Part shown: positions 1-11,300 of the stretch, one piece after another
Layout: the number at the start of each line of letters is the position of its first letter
How positions within the stretch are numbered: the stretch's first letter is position 1
Assembly: GCA_028287035.1 (NCBI GenBank)
Contig: JAQBQL010000078.1
Span: forward strand, 1-29,149
DNA: 29,149 nt
Direction of reading: 5' to 3'
Source: Labilithrix sp.
GTDB taxonomy: Bacteria > Myxococcota > Polyangia > Polyangiales > Polyangiaceae
The notes under the pieces: model-generated
Databases searched by the model: none
What the model was told of the DNA's origin: nothing
What the model saw: only the letters and a program-made list of their open reading frames with translations
Program-made: the position numbers and the translations under genes

Positions 1-1604
<1,604 letters not shown>

Positions 1605-1624
1605 GGTCTTGGTTCTCGCGTGTC

Positions 1625-2617
1625 TTACTTCAGAGACTTGACGTAGGCGATGACGGCGTCGAGCTGGTCGTCCTTCATGACGAACGCCGGCATCTGCACG
1701 GTGGTGTAGCCCGCGACGATCTTAGCGTTCGGACGCAGGATCGACTCACGGATGTAGTTCTCGTCCGCGGTCACAGCGGGACCGGACGACATGGGCTGGG
1801 GGGTGCCGAAGATGCCGGCGAGCTTGGGGCCCGGCGACTTTCCGCCGCCGATCATGCCGCCGCCGCCCGCGCCGTGGCACGTGGGGCAGTTGTTCTTCAC
1901 GAACAGCTTCTCGCCCCAGCGCTCCGGGTGCTTCGCATCGCAGATCTCCGGACCCTCGTTGCACTTGCCGAGGGTCTTCTCGAACTCCTTGTACTCGGCC
2001 GGGGTCACGACCTTGACCGTCGCCAGCATGCCGGAGTGGCTGGTGCCGCAGTACTCGGCGCAGAAGACCTGCGCGGGACCGGTGACGGTCTGCTTGAACT
2101 GGATGAACGATTACTGGCCGGGGACCGCGTCGCGCTTCAGCCGGAATTCCGGGATGAAGAACGAGTGGAGGACGTCCTCGGACGAGATGATCATCTTGTA
2201 CGGGCGGCCCTGCTCGAGCGTGAGCTCGCCGGGGACGCGGTCGCCCGACGGGTACTCGAACTCCCAGCTCCACTTCTTGGCGCGAACGCGGATCTCCGTC
2301 GCACCTTCGGCGGCGGTCGCGTTCCGGATGTACGAGCTGAAACCGACGTGGAAGAGGACGCCGATGAAGATCGTCGGCGTGACCGTCCAGAAGATCTCGA
2401 GCCGGTTGAAGTGCCCGGTGGGCTCGGGCCGCGTGTTGGGCTTCCGCTTGTACTTCACGACGAAGTACAGCATCAGCCCGGTGATCACGACGGTGAACAC
2501 GACCGAGAACCAGAAGATGAAATTGTAGACCCCGTCGACCGGCGGAGCCGTGTCGGACATCGCGGGCGGCAGCTGGAAGCTTGCCGGCGGGGGTTCCAGG
2601 GCCAACATCGAAATCAC
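1625..2617 (-). pseudogene. ctaC: cytochrome c oxidase subunit II with fused cytochrome c domain, interrupted by an in-frame TAA
   Basis: Subunit II of a caa3 oxidase, which takes electrons through its own c haem to CuA and on to subunit I. The GTG start at 2617 is preceded by AGGAGG at 5-base spacing. Two transmembrane helices (about residues 31-53 and 74-95) lead into a periplasmic cupredoxin domain. The CuA ligands are H151 (VLHSFF), then C186, C190, H194 and M197 (FCAEYCGTSHSGM). A cytochrome c domain follows, with CPTCH at 244-248 and probable axial Met309 (VQMPAF). Codon 169 (2111-2113) is TAA. The frame on both sides is identical, and family members usually have an aromatic residue after VPGQ or VPGR, so a single-base change from TAC or TAT explains it. 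The upstream piece (2111-2617, 168 aa) lacks most of CuA. The downstream piece (1625-2029 from the first ATG) lacks the membrane anchor. Either the gene is broken or the base is a sequencing or assembly error. The coding potential is otherwise intact over 330 codons. Confidence 0.9.
2111..2113 (-). other. premature in-frame stop (TAA) inside ctaC
   Basis: The minus-strand triplet TAA sits between codons reading VPGQ and SFIQFKQ. Homologous subunit II proteins run through this point without a gap (family knowledge). One third-position change to T or C would restore Tyr. Confidence 0.9.
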
Positions 2618-2622
2618 TTCGG

Positions 2623-2628
2623 CCTCCT
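2623..2628 (-). promoter_or_regulatory. ribosome binding site of ctaC, decides the GTG start
   Basis: Minus-strand AGGAGG lies 5 bases upstream of the GTG at 2617 and 14 bases from the next candidate, the ATG at 2608. The spacing favours GTG. The motif overlaps the last bases of the sco gene. Confidence 0.75.
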
Positions 2629-3587
2629 CACACGGTCACGTTCGCCGGGCCTTCGCTCGGCGGTGAAGTCTTGTCCTTGTTCTTGCGGAGCTCCCGGACC
2701 CAGAAGAGTCCGAGGAACCCGAAAAGCACGATGGCGACGGCAGCGCCGCCGACCTGCATGACCCGCTGCGCCACGAGGACGTATTTTCCGCCCTGCGGGT
2801 CGTAGTGGTAGCAGTAGAGAATGATCTGCTCGACGGTCGTGATGCTACGACCCTCGCTCGCCTCGAGCAGGCCGAGCTTCAGGTCGGGCGGCGGGAACTC
2901 GAGGCCGTACAGGTAGCGCGCCATGCGCCCGTCCGGCTTCACGATCATCACCACCGAGGGGTGACCCCACTGCTTGATCTCGGGGTCGTACTGGTACTCG
3001 AACCCGGCGGCGGCGGCGACCTTCGCGATCGACTCCTTGTCGCCGGGGTTCGCGACCAGGAAGTGCCAGCCGGTGCCGTCCGCGCCGCGGGAGGCGCCGT
3101 ACTCGGCGACGATCGACGCGCGCTTGGCGGCCGTCTTCTCGAGCGACTCGTCCGGGTCGATGCTGATGTTGACGACGTCGTACTCCTTGCCGACCGTCCA
3201 GCCGATGCCCTTCAGGCCGGCCGCCGCGTTGTTCAGCACCATGCCGCAGAGCACGGGGCAGGAGTGGTACGCGAACACGAGCACCACCGGGCGCTTGCCG
3301 TCGAAGAAGTCGCCGAGCTTCACGGGCTTGCCCGTGTGATCGCGGAACGCCGCGTCGAGCGGGAGCGGACCGTCGAGGTGCTCGTTCACGCCGACGTGGG
3401 CGAGCTGCGCCGGCATGCCGGCGACCTGGGCCTGCGCCTGCGGCTCCGCGACGAGCGCGACGGCCGCGAGCGCAAGGGCGAGCACGAGCGCCGCGAGCCC
3501 ACGTGACGCGCCGCGCACGCACGACGACACGACCGGGCGCGCGGAGCGTCCGGGGCGGATCGGCGTGGTGTCGTGGTGCGTCGTCAT
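2628..3587 (-). CDS. SCO1/SenC-family copper chaperone with C-terminal membrane anchor
   Basis: Thioredoxin-fold protein that inserts copper into, or reduces, the CuA site of oxidase subunit II (family role). The 319-residue product has a signal sequence (hydrophobic stretch at about 30-48, Ala-rich cleavage region near AQAQ at 51-54). The SCO domain has the copper-binding CPVLC motif at C110 and C114 and the distal His199 in QWGHPS. A transmembrane helix follows near residues 279-297 with a short charged tail. A C-terminal anchor instead of an N-terminal one fits the Sco variants found in alternative-complex-III clusters (inference). The start is the ATG at 3587, but no clear ribosome site precedes it, and a GTG at codon 24 is a possible alternative that would shorten the n-region. 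The stop is 10 bases before ctaC, so the chaperone is made alongside its target. Confidence 0.93.
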   Translation of the reverse strand: MTTHHDTTPIRPGRSARPVVSSCVRGASRGLAALVLALALAAVALVAEPQAQAQVAGMPAQLAHVGVNEHLDGPLPLDAAFRDHTGKPVKLGDFFDGKRPVVLVFAYHSCPVLCGMVLNNAAAGLKGIGWTVGKEYDVVNISIDPDESLEKTAAKRASIVAEYGASRGADGTGWHFLVANPGDKESIAKVAAAAGFEYQYDPEIKQWGHPSVVMIVKPDGRMARYLYGLEFPPPDLKLGLLEASEGRSITTVEQIILYCYHYDPQGGKYVLVAQRVMQVGGAAVAIVLFGFLGLFWVRELRKNKDKTSPPSEGPANVTV

Positions 3588-3611
3588 GGTGCTACTGCGG
3601 GATCCCGAGGA

Positions 3612-4169
3612 TCACTTGCCCGAGTGCTGGCCCGCGTCCTGCGCGGGGATCGGCGGGTGAGGACCCGCGTCGGTGAGGTTCGGGTGAGCGGGGCCGATCG
3701 GGGTCGACGGCGACTGACCGCCGTCCGACGCCTGGAGTGCGCCGCCGTCGGTGGCCTGCGCTCCGCCGTCGACGTTGAGCCCCGTGGCGGGGTTCACGTC
3801 GTTGGCGACGGAGGGCGTAGGGCCATTCTGCGGATTGGCGAGCGGAACCTGCTTCGGGAGCTTCGACCAGCCGGTCATCGGGCCGAGGTCCTCGGAGGGC
3901 TTCGGCTCGATGAGGCCGTCCCGCGTGCCCTTCGCGACCTGGGCCATGGCCTGGTCGAGGGGCAGCTTGGCTCCGGCGAGGGAGGCGAGCTCGTCCTTGT
4001 TCTGCTCGATGAGGGCGGTCTTGGGCGCGGTCTTCTCGGCCCGCGCCTCGTCGGTCATGTACGCGTAGTAACCCTTGAACACGAAGTCCAAGCTCACGAG
4101 CGTGATGACGACGATCACCGCGATGGTGACGATGAGCCGTAGCCGCGGCGGTGTGTTGTCGGTTGCCAT
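3612..4169 (-). CDS. small single-pass membrane protein of the act/caa3 operon, function unknown
   Basis: A 185-residue protein with a short basic N-terminus, one transmembrane helix (about residues 11-31) and a periplasmic part. Residues about 32-105 look conserved in style, including a LPLDQAMAQVAKG segment. The remainder is low complexity, rich in Gly, Pro, Asn, Asp and Gln. No cysteine or haem motif is present. It starts 6 bases after the actF stop and ends 24 bases before sco, so it belongs to the respiratory operon. Small anchored proteins with an Ile/Leu-Pro-x-x-x-Ala-Met segment are recalled from other ACIII/oxidase clusters, but that is an impression and not a family assignment. A role in assembling or linking complex III to the oxidase is only inferred from position. 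Confidence 0.85.
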   Translation of the reverse strand: MATDNTPPRLRLIVTIAVIVVITLVSLDFVFKGYYAYMTDEARAEKTAPKTALIEQNKDELASLAGAKLPLDQAMAQVAKGTRDGLIEPKPSEDLGPMTGWSKLPKQVPLANPQNGPTPSVANDVNPATGLNVDGGAQATDGGALQASDGGQSPSTPIGPAHPNLTDAGPHPPIPAQDAGQHSGK

Positions 4170-4175
4170 GGTGTC

Positions 4176-5645
4176 TCAGGCGTTCTGGAAGTGCAGCGAG
4201 CGCTCGAGACGCGGATCGCCGACGGGAACGAGGGAGTACTTGGTCATTCGGTAGAAGACGAAGGCGCCGTAGATGCCGCCGACCGCGCAGAGGCACGCGA
4301 TGTCGATGAAGCTGAACCCGAAGCCCTCCTTGCCGGGGAGGTAGTTCGGCATGACGAACCAGTAGATGTCGACCACGTGCATCACGAGGATGACGGCGGC
4401 GCTGATGCGCAGGCGGCCGAGGTTCCGCTTGAAGTTACGCGAGATCGTCCAGAGGAACGGGAACACGAAGTGCCCGAACAGGATGAGCATCGAGACGGTG
4501 GGCCACGGCGCGTAGTCCCAGCGGAAGTGGTACCAGGTCGTCTCCTCGGGGAGCGCCGCGTACCAGATCAGCATGAACTGCGAGAAGCCGATGTACGCCC
4601 AGAAGACGTTGAAGCCGAACATCAGCTTGCCGAGGTCGTGGAAGTGCTCGACCGTCACCGCACCCTTGAGCGGGCCGGCGTTCTTCAGCGCCATCGTCAC
4701 GAGGATGATGACCGCGTAGCTCGAGACCACACCGGTCGCGAAGAAGTAGACACCGAAGATCGTCGAGAACCAGTCCGGCTGGAGCGACATGACCCAGTCG
4801 AACGCGGCGAAGGTGAGCGTGAGCGCGAACAGCACCGTGGCGCCGGGCGCGAACCGCTGCGCGCGGACCGTGAGGTTCGGGTCCTTCGTCGTGTCCTGCG
4901 TGGCCGAGAAGCCGAAGAGGCGCGCCGCGAGGACCGTCCAGATGAGGAAGTAGAGGACGGCGCGGAGGTAGAAGAAGTTCTTGTTGAGGTACGCGGCCTT
5001 CTTGCCCATCACCTCGGCGTGGACGAGGTTGTGGGCCTCGTGCTGCGCGTGCGCGCGCGGGTCGCCGTGCTGAGCGGTGCCGCTCTCGGTGTCCGCGTCG
5101 TGCGTCGACTCGATCGAGGTGCTCCCGCCGGGGAGGGCGCGGTTCGACTTGTCGGGCGCGTGGTCCTGCTTGCCCGCCGCGCCGGTGCCCGACTCCGCGG
5201 GTCCGTGCGTCTCGTGGCGCGGGTCCTGGGCGTAGGCCGGCGTGACCAGGCTGATCGACGCGGCGGCGTTGTCGCTCTGACCGCTGTGCGGGCTGAGCCA
5301 CGGGAAGAGGTGCCCCATCGAGAAGAGCACCGGGATGAACAGCGGGATGAGCGCGATGATCCCGTAGCTGAAGTGCTCGGCGGTGCGGCGGACCGTGACG
5401 CTCCAGTGCGCCGACGTCAGCCGCTGGATCAGCACGAACGACATCGCGCCGAGCGCGATGGTCAGGCAGACGCAGTAGGCGAACATCCAGGAGAACGCGA
5501 AGCGGCGCGCGTTCATGGTGATGCCGGCGCCGCAGCCGAGCAGGCCGAGGAACCCGACGGTCGCGGAGACCTTCCAGGCATTCAGCCAGGAGCCGGTGAG
5601 GTTCCAGGAGGCGGTGTCGTGCTTGTGTTCGGTTGTGGAGCTCAC
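4176..5645 (-). CDS. actF: alternative complex III subunit ActF (NrfD-like integral membrane protein)
   Basis: One of two NrfD/PsrC-like membrane subunits of alternative complex III, the quinol:cytochrome c (or HiPIP) oxidoreductase. The chosen start is the GTG at 5645. It overlaps the actE stop as GTGA and has GGAAGG upstream, giving 489 residues; a longer frame to 5714 only reads back into actE. Multiple transmembrane helices are visible, including the stretch ending FAFSWMFAYCVCLTIALGA, the helix at IIALIPLFIPVLF, and a block of helices after AYLNKNFFYLRAVLYF. Between helices, residues about 118-215 form a hydrophilic His-, Asp- and Gly-rich loop of nearly 100 residues, which seems long for the family. 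The C-terminal part has typical ActF features such as WYHFRWDYAPWP. Six bases separate the stop from the small unknown membrane protein. Confidence 0.93.
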   Translation of the reverse strand: MSSTTEHKHDTASWNLTGSWLNAWKVSATVGFLGLLGCGAGITMNARRFAFSWMFAYCVCLTIALGAMSFVLIQRLTSAHWSVTVRRTAEHFSYGIIALIPLFIPVLFSMGHLFPWLSPHSGQSDNAAASISLVTPAYAQDPRHETHGPAESGTGAAGKQDHAPDKSNRALPGGSTSIESTHDADTESGTAQHGDPRAHAQHEAHNLVHAEVMGKKAAYLNKNFFYLRAVLYFLIWTVLAARLFGFSATQDTTKDPNLTVRAQRFAPGATVLFALTLTFAAFDWVMSLQPDWFSTIFGVYFFATGVVSSYAVIILVTMALKNAGPLKGAVTVEHFHDLGKLMFGFNVFWAYIGFSQFMLIWYAALPEETTWYHFRWDYAPWPTVSMLILFGHFVFPFLWTISRNFKRNLGRLRISAAVILVMHVVDIYWFVMPNYLPGKEGFGFSFIDIACLCAVGGIYGAFVFYRMTKYSLVPVGDPRLERSLHFQNA

Positions 5646-6280
5646 TGCGACGTCCCTTCCCCGCCCTTCGGCTGCGAGATCTGGAGTGCGCGCACGTAGC
5701 TGACGATCGCCCACCGGTCGTTCACCGGGATCTGCATCGCGTACGGCGGCATGTTGTTCTTGCCGTTCGAGATGGTCGCGAAGAGCTGACCATCGGGCAT
5801 GTGACGGATGCGGTCCTGGTGGAACGTCGGGGGGACGAAGGCCGTCGCGCCGCCGGCGATGGCGCGCTTCTTCACGAGGCCGTTACCGGACCCGGTGCCG
5901 TCGTGGCAGGGCGTGCAGTAGATGCCGAACCGCGCCTTGCCGCGGGTGACCATCGCCTCGGCGCCGCCCATGCGCGTGATGACCTCGTCGGGGACCGTGA
6001 GCACGTAGCCCGTCTGGTCCTCGAGGCGGCCCTGCGCGAGGCGCGGGTCGACGTCCTCCTCGCGGGAGATGACGCCCTCGACGAGCGGCCTCATCGCGCG
6101 GTGGTCGGGGAAGAAGGCCGACTCCTCCTGGATGTCGTACTTCGGCTGGTCGTACATGTTGCGGATGCCGAAGACCGGCGTCTCGCGCGAGGTCGTGCCG
6201 CGGCACGAGACGCTGACGAGGGCGAGCCCGGCGACGGCCGCCGGACCGAGAAGGCGCGTGACGGAAGGAAGCGTTTTCAT
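5642..6280 (-). CDS. actE: alternative complex III subunit ActE (monohaem cytochrome c)
   Basis: Peripheral monohaem cytochrome c of alternative complex III, on the periplasmic side. The 212-residue product begins with a signal sequence ending at a Cys (LVSVSC, C26). It resembles a lipoprotein signal, though the -3 residue is Ser instead of Leu, so lipidation is likely but unproven. The single haem site is CTPCH, preceded by GKARFGIYC. The probable axial Met is in NNMPPYAMQI, and the closing helix WAIVSYVRAL is standard for cytochrome c. The ATG at 6280 overlaps the actD stop as ATGA, and the stop overlaps actF as GTGA. Both overlaps indicate translational coupling within the operon. Confidence 0.95.
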   Translation of the reverse strand: MKTLPSVTRLLGPAAVAGLALVSVSCRGTTSRETPVFGIRNMYDQPKYDIQEESAFFPDHRAMRPLVEGVISREEDVDPRLAQGRLEDQTGYVLTVPDEVITRMGGAEAMVTRGKARFGIYCTPCHDGTGSGNGLVKKRAIAGGATAFVPPTFHQDRIRHMPDGQLFATISNGKNNMPPYAMQIPVNDRWAIVSYVRALQISQPKGGEGTSQ

Positions 6281-6882
6281 GCGTGCGCTCCGGGCGCGTG
6301 GGGCTCGTCGAGGTCTTCGCCGCCCTCGTCATCGTCGTAGACGAGCTCGAGGGAGGCGGGGTGCAGCCCCTCGAGGAGGGCGCGGGTCTTGTCGGTGCTC
6401 CACTTCGGGTCGGTCGACTCGACCGACACGAAGAACTTGTCGTTGGAGAACTCCTTGAAGCGCTCCGAGTTGAAGACCGGATGGTGGTGACGGGGGAGCT
6501 TGTTCAGGCCGAGCATCCCGAACACCGCCGCGAAGGACGAGAGGAGGACGGTGAGCTCGAACATGATCGGGATCATCGACGGGAGCGACGACACCGTCGC
6601 CGGCTTGCCGCCGATGATGAGGCGGTAGTCGATGTTGTTCATCCAGTGGATCATCGTGAACGCCAGCGTGGTGCCCAGGATGCCGATGGGGAACACGATG
6701 AGACCGAGCTTGCTGTCGCCGAGCCCCATCGCCGCGTCCATCCCGTGGACGGGGAACGGCGTGTGGGTGTCGAAGTCCTTGTAGCCCGCCTCGCGGAGGG
6801 CCTCGGCGGCGTGCAGGCACTCGCCGGGGGTGTTGAACTCCGCGAGGAGGAGCGCGGGCGCTTCCGTGGTGGTGTCAGCCAT
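6277..6882 (-). CDS. actD: alternative complex III subunit ActD (DUF3341)
   Basis: Membrane subunit of alternative complex III with no cofactor. The 201-residue product starts [16 protein letters not shown]. The ATG at 6882 shares one base with the actC stop (TGATG), with GAGG seven bases upstream; a longer frame to 7167 is a shadow inside actC. The N-terminal domain has the DUF3341 look (LREAGYKDFDTHTPFPVHGM). Two transmembrane helices follow: one with LGLIVFPIGILGTTLAFTM and one with IPIMFELTVLLSSFAAVFGM. The C-terminal cytoplasmic part includes HHPVFNSERF and DKFFVSVES. The tail is acidic. The pattern matches ActD of known clusters closely. Confidence 0.95.
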   Translation of the reverse strand: MADTTTEAPALLLAEFNTPGECLHAAEALREAGYKDFDTHTPFPVHGMDAAMGLGDSKLGLIVFPIGILGTTLAFTMIHWMNNIDYRLIIGGKPATVSSLPSMIPIMFELTVLLSSFAAVFGMLGLNKLPRHHHPVFNSERFKEFSNDKFFVSVESTDPKWSTDKTRALLEGLHPASLELVYDDDEGGEDLDEPHAPGAHA

Positions 6883-8321
6883 CACTCGGCCTCCGCGGCA
6901 GCAGGCTCTTCGTTGTGCGCCGAGGCGCCGGCGACGTACGCGTCGTTGGCCTCGTGGTGCGGGTCGGCCTCCGGCATGATGCCCTTGACCTCGGCGATGG
7001 CGATCATCGGAATCCAGCGAGTGAAGAGGAGGAACGCGGTGAAGAAGAGGCCGAGCGTTCCGGCGTACGTGAAGATGTCGACCAGCGTGGGCCGGAAGTA
7101 GCCCCACGAGGACGGGAGGAAGTCGCGGTGGAGCGAGGTCACGATGATGACGAACCGCTCGAACCACATTCCGATGTTGATGACGATCGACACCACGAAC
7201 ATGACGGGGATGCTCGTGCGGAACCGCTTGAACCAGAAGAGCTGCGGGCTGATGACGTTGCAGCTGATCATCGTCCAGTACGCCCAGGCGTACGGACCGG
7301 TCGCGCGGTTGACGAAGACGAACCGCTCGTACTCGTTGCCGCCGTACCAGGCGATGAAGAACTCCATCGCGTACGCGTAACCAACGAGCGATCCGGTCAC
7401 GAGCATGATCTTGTTCATCAGCTCGAGGTGCTTCATCGTGACGAGGCTACGGAAGCCGTAGACCGCGCGGACGATGAGCATCAGCGTCATGACCATCGCG
7501 AAGCCGGAGAAGACGGCGCCCGCGACGAAGTACGGCGGGAAGATCGTCGTGTGCCAGCCCGGCATGAGCGAGGTCGCGAAGTCGAAGGAGACGACGCTGT
7601 GCACCGAGAGGACGAGCGGCGTGGAGAGCGCGGCGAGGATCAGGTACGCGCGCTCGTAGTTCTGCCAGTGACGGTTCGACCCGCGCCAGCCCATCGCCAC
7701 CGCGCCGTAGATCATGCGGCGCCACTTGTTGGTGGAGCGGTCACGAAGGGTCGCGAAGTCGGGGATGAGGCCGACGAGCCAGAACATCGTCGAGACGGTG
7801 AAGTACGTGCTGACCGCGAAGACGTCCCAGATGAGCGGGCTCTTGAAGTTCGGCCAGATGCTCATCTCGTTGGGGAGCGGGAGCATGTAGTACGCGTACC
7901 AGGCGCGTCCGACGTGGATGCCCGGGAAGATCAGCGCGCAGATGACCGCGAAGATCGTCATCGCCTCGGCGAACCGGTTGATGCCGGTGCGCCACTTCTG
8001 GCGGAACAGGAAGAGGACGGCGCTGATGAGGGTGCCGGCGTGGCCGATACCGATCCACCAGACGAAGTTCGTGATGTCCCAGGCCCAGTAGACCGGCGCG
8101 TTGTTTCCCCAGACGCCGACGCCCGTCCAGAACAGGTAGGCGATCGCCATCGTCATCACGCCCAGGAACGAGGCGGCGATTCCGAAGGCAATCCACCAGG
8201 CGCGCGGCGCCTTGTTCTCGGTGACGCGAGAGACCGTCTCCGTGATCGAGCGGAACGTCGTCCCCTCGGCCATGAGGGGGACTTCGCCGATCTCTTTGAT
8301 GGGAAGGTTCCAGGAGCTCAT
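6882..8321 (-). CDS. actC: alternative complex III subunit ActC (NrfD/PsrC-like, quinol-binding)
   Basis: Integral membrane subunit that is thought to hold the quinol site of alternative complex III (family knowledge). The 479-residue product has about ten hydrophobic segments, starting with [17 protein letters not shown]. Recognisable NrfD-family stretches include [41 protein letters not shown] and [12 protein letters not shown]. The intramembrane His, Asp and Arg residues in these segments are candidates for quinol binding or proton transfer. The C-terminal tail is Ala/Glu-rich. The ATG at 8321 lies 4 bases after the actB stop with AGGAGG inside the end of actB. The stop overlaps actD by one base. 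Confidence 0.96.
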   Translation of the reverse strand: MSSWNLPIKEIGEVPLMAEGTTFRSITETVSRVTENKAPRAWWIAFGIAASFLGVMTMAIAYLFWTGVGVWGNNAPVYWAWDITNFVWWIGIGHAGTLISAVLFLFRQKWRTGINRFAEAMTIFAVICALIFPGIHVGRAWYAYYMLPLPNEMSIWPNFKSPLIWDVFAVSTYFTVSTMFWLVGLIPDFATLRDRSTNKWRRMIYGAVAMGWRGSNRHWQNYERAYLILAALSTPLVLSVHSVVSFDFATSLMPGWHTTIFPPYFVAGAVFSGFAMVMTLMLIVRAVYGFRSLVTMKHLELMNKIMLVTGSLVGYAYAMEFFIAWYGGNEYERFVFVNRATGPYAWAYWTMISCNVISPQLFWFKRFRTSIPVMFVVSIVINIGMWFERFVIIVTSLHRDFLPSSWGYFRPTLVDIFTYAGTLGLFFTAFLLFTRWIPMIAIAEVKGIMPEADPHHEANDAYVAGASAHNEEPAAAEAE

Positions 8322-8325
8322 GTGA

Positions 8326-11300
8326 TTACGCCCCCTCCTTCATTTCCGGGTTGAGGTTGCGGATCTTGCCGAGATAGGTGGTGCGCGGACGCGTGCCGAG
8401 CTCCGAGAGGAGACGGTACGAGCGGTCCTTGTCGTGCAGCTTGGCGACGCGGCTCTCCGGGTCGTTCAGGTCGCCGAAGAAGATCGCGTTGGTCGGGCAG
8501 GCCTGGTGGCACGCGCTCACGATGTCGCCATCCTTGAGGGGCACGCCGGTGCGCTTGCTCTTGATCTTACCCTCCTGGATCCGCTGGACGCAGTAGGTGC
8601 ACTTCTCCATCACGCCGCGCATGCGCACCGTGACGTTCGGGTTGTAGTGCATCTTCTCCACCTCGGGCACGCCGTCATAGGTGTCGCCGCTCGTGTGGTA
8701 GTTGAGGAAGTTGAAGCGCCGGACCTTGTACGGGCAGTTGTTCGCGCAGTAGCGCGTGCCGATGCAGCGGTTGTAGGCCATGTCGTTGAGGCCTTCCGGC
8801 GAGTGCTCGGTCGCGTTGACCGGGCAGACGTTCTCGCAGGGAGCCTCTTCGCAGTGCACGCACGCGACCGGCTGGAAGACGATCTGCGGGTCGTTCGTGT
8901 CGAGGCCGACGAAGTAGCGGTCGATGCGCAGCCAGTGCATCTCGCGGCCGCGCCAGACCATCTCCTTGCCGACCGCGGGGACGTTGTTCTCGACCTGGCA
9001 CGCGATGACGCACGAGTTGCAACCCGTGCACGACGTGAGGTCGATGCTCATGCCCCAGCGGTGACCCTTGGTGTAGTCGACCGTGTCCCAGAGCGGCGGG
9101 GTCGCCGGGTCGGGCGAGCCCGCGGCGCGCACGTCGATGACCTTGCCGTGCTGGTCGAGGTCCTTGCGCTCCGCATCGGGGAAGAGCGGGAAGAACGCCT
9201 GCTTCTTGTACTCGTCGAGCGTGGCGTCGATGGCGACCGGGCGGCCTTCCATCGTGTCGTGCTCCTGGGTCTGCGAGATCTTGTAGGCGTGCGTGTCGAC
9301 CTCGAACGGATCGTTCGGGCGGATACGTCCGGCGACCGGGCTCTCGGCGGCGGCCATGCCGACGTTGCGGAGCTTGTTCTTGATCGCGTCGAGCTCGCCG
9401 GCGCCGAGCTTCGCGGCCTTCACGCCGCTGACGATCCACATCGCGTCGGTGGTGCGGAGACCGCCGACGTCGAAGCCGCGCTTGTCGCCGTAGCGGCCGG
9501 CCTTCTGGCGGCCCCAGCCGAGCTGGACGCCGAGGCTGTTGTCGGCCTGGCCCGGGGTGATCCACACCGCGATGTCGACCGGCGTACCCGCGCCGCCGTT
9601 ACGGGTGAGGCGGATGACGTCGCCGTTGCTGACGCCGAGCGCCTGCGCGGTCGCCTTCGAGATCGCGGCGACGTTGTCCCACGTGATCTTGTTGACGGTG
9701 TCGGGCAGCTCGAGGAGGAGCGGGTTGTTGGCGTGGCGGCCGTCGAAGAGCTTGCCGCAGGCGGCGAAGGTCACCTCGAGGTTGTCGCCCGAGAGAGCGG
9801 CCGGCTTCGCAGCAGCGGTGAGGGCCGCAGCGACCTCGCCCTTGCGCGCGTCCATCGGACCGAACGGCTTCGCCGCGGGACCGAGCACGCCCTTGCGGAG
9901 GCCCTCGGCCCAGGTGCGGGTCATCGCGCCGGGCGACGAGATGCTGCCGCGGAGGGTGGCCTGCACGAGATCGAAGCCCTTCGGCGCGATGTCACCCGCG
10001 AGCTTCGCGAGGACCTCGATGTCGCTCTTGCCGTTGAAGAGCGGCGCGATGAGCGGCTGCTGGATGGCGACGGTGCCGTCGATCGAGCGGAGATCGCCCC
10101 AGGCCTCGAGCTCGTGGGTGCGCGGCGCATGCCAGCGGCACGCCTCGCTCGTCTCGTTGAAGTGGCTCGCGATGTGGACCGACGAGCCGAGCGCGCGGAG
10201 CCGGTCGCCGAAGTGGAGGTCGGCGGGCGCGTCGTAGACGGGGTTGCCGCCGAGGATGACGAGCGAGCCGACCGCGGACTTCGCCATGTCGTCGACGAGC
10301 TGCTTGAGGCTGGCGACGGGGTCGACGCCGGCGGGCTCGGCCACCGGGTAGTAGTTGACGGTGTGGCCGGCGTTGCCGAGCGCCGCGTTGAGCGCGTGCA
10401 CGAGGGCATGGACGCGGGCGGGCTGGCGGGTGCCGGCGACGAGCACGCTCTTCGCGCGCGCTCCGGCGAGCTCCTTCGCGACGACCGCGATCCAGCGAGC
10501 CGGGATGGCCGACGCGTCGGCCTTGCCGGCCGCGTCACGCAGCTGGCCGAGGTCGACGCCGTGCTTCGTGTCGAGCTCCCGGGCGAGCGCGAGCAGGTAA
10601 CGCTCGACCTCCTGCGCGGGAAGGCGCAGGCGGTGGTCGGCGTTCATGCCCGTGGTCGTGAAGGTGGGCTCGACCACGTAGAGCCGGCTCATCGGGTCGT
10701 TGGCGCCGTTCGCGAGCTTGCGGCCCGCGATGAACTCGCGGTTCGCCCGCACGTGACCGGCCTCGGTGCCGAGGAAGTCGCTGTCGAGCGAGAGGATGAT
10801 CGCGGCCTGCGAGTAGTCGGGCAGGACGTTGACGACCTGACCGAACGCGAGGCGCGCGCCCTCGCGGGCGTTGCTGTCGTTCACCGAGGTCCACGTGTGG
10901 ACCTGGGCCTTCGGCAGCTTCTGGAGGAGCTGGTCGCGGAGGCGGAGGAACGTGGGCGACGTGCTCGGGGCGGCAAGGATGCGGAGCTTGGCGCCGCCGT
11001 CGGTCGCCGCGGTGCGCGCGATCTCGGCGAGGACCGCGTCGAGCTCGGGCCAGGTCGCCGGCTGGTGCGAGGAGCCGCCCGCCGTCGACGGGGTCGCGCC
11101 GCCACGCATCGGCGTGGTGGAGCGATCGGGATCGTACATGTCGTAGATCGCGGCCTGCTCCCAGGCGCCGGTCGCGCCGAGGCTCGAGGGGTGGTCGGGG
11201 TTGCCCTCGATCTTCGTGGGGCGGCCCTCGTGGCTCTCGACGATCAGGCCGATCGCGTCGTTCCGGTACGGGAAGACGGTCGCGTAGTGGTTGGAGACGC

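Noticed and set aside
1625..2029. A stand-alone cytochrome c gene starting at the ATG at 2029
   Set aside because: The ATG is the conserved CuA ligand Met197 of subunit II, and there is no signal peptide or ribosome site. The frame is the continuation of ctaC past the TAA.
2111..2113. Recoding of the TAA as an amino acid
   Set aside because: TAA is not used for selenocysteine or pyrrolysine, and no recoding element was seen; mutation or sequence error is simpler.
4191..5699. A 502-codon plus-strand open frame opposite actF
   Set aside because: Antisense shadow; actF has clear membrane helices and operon overlaps.
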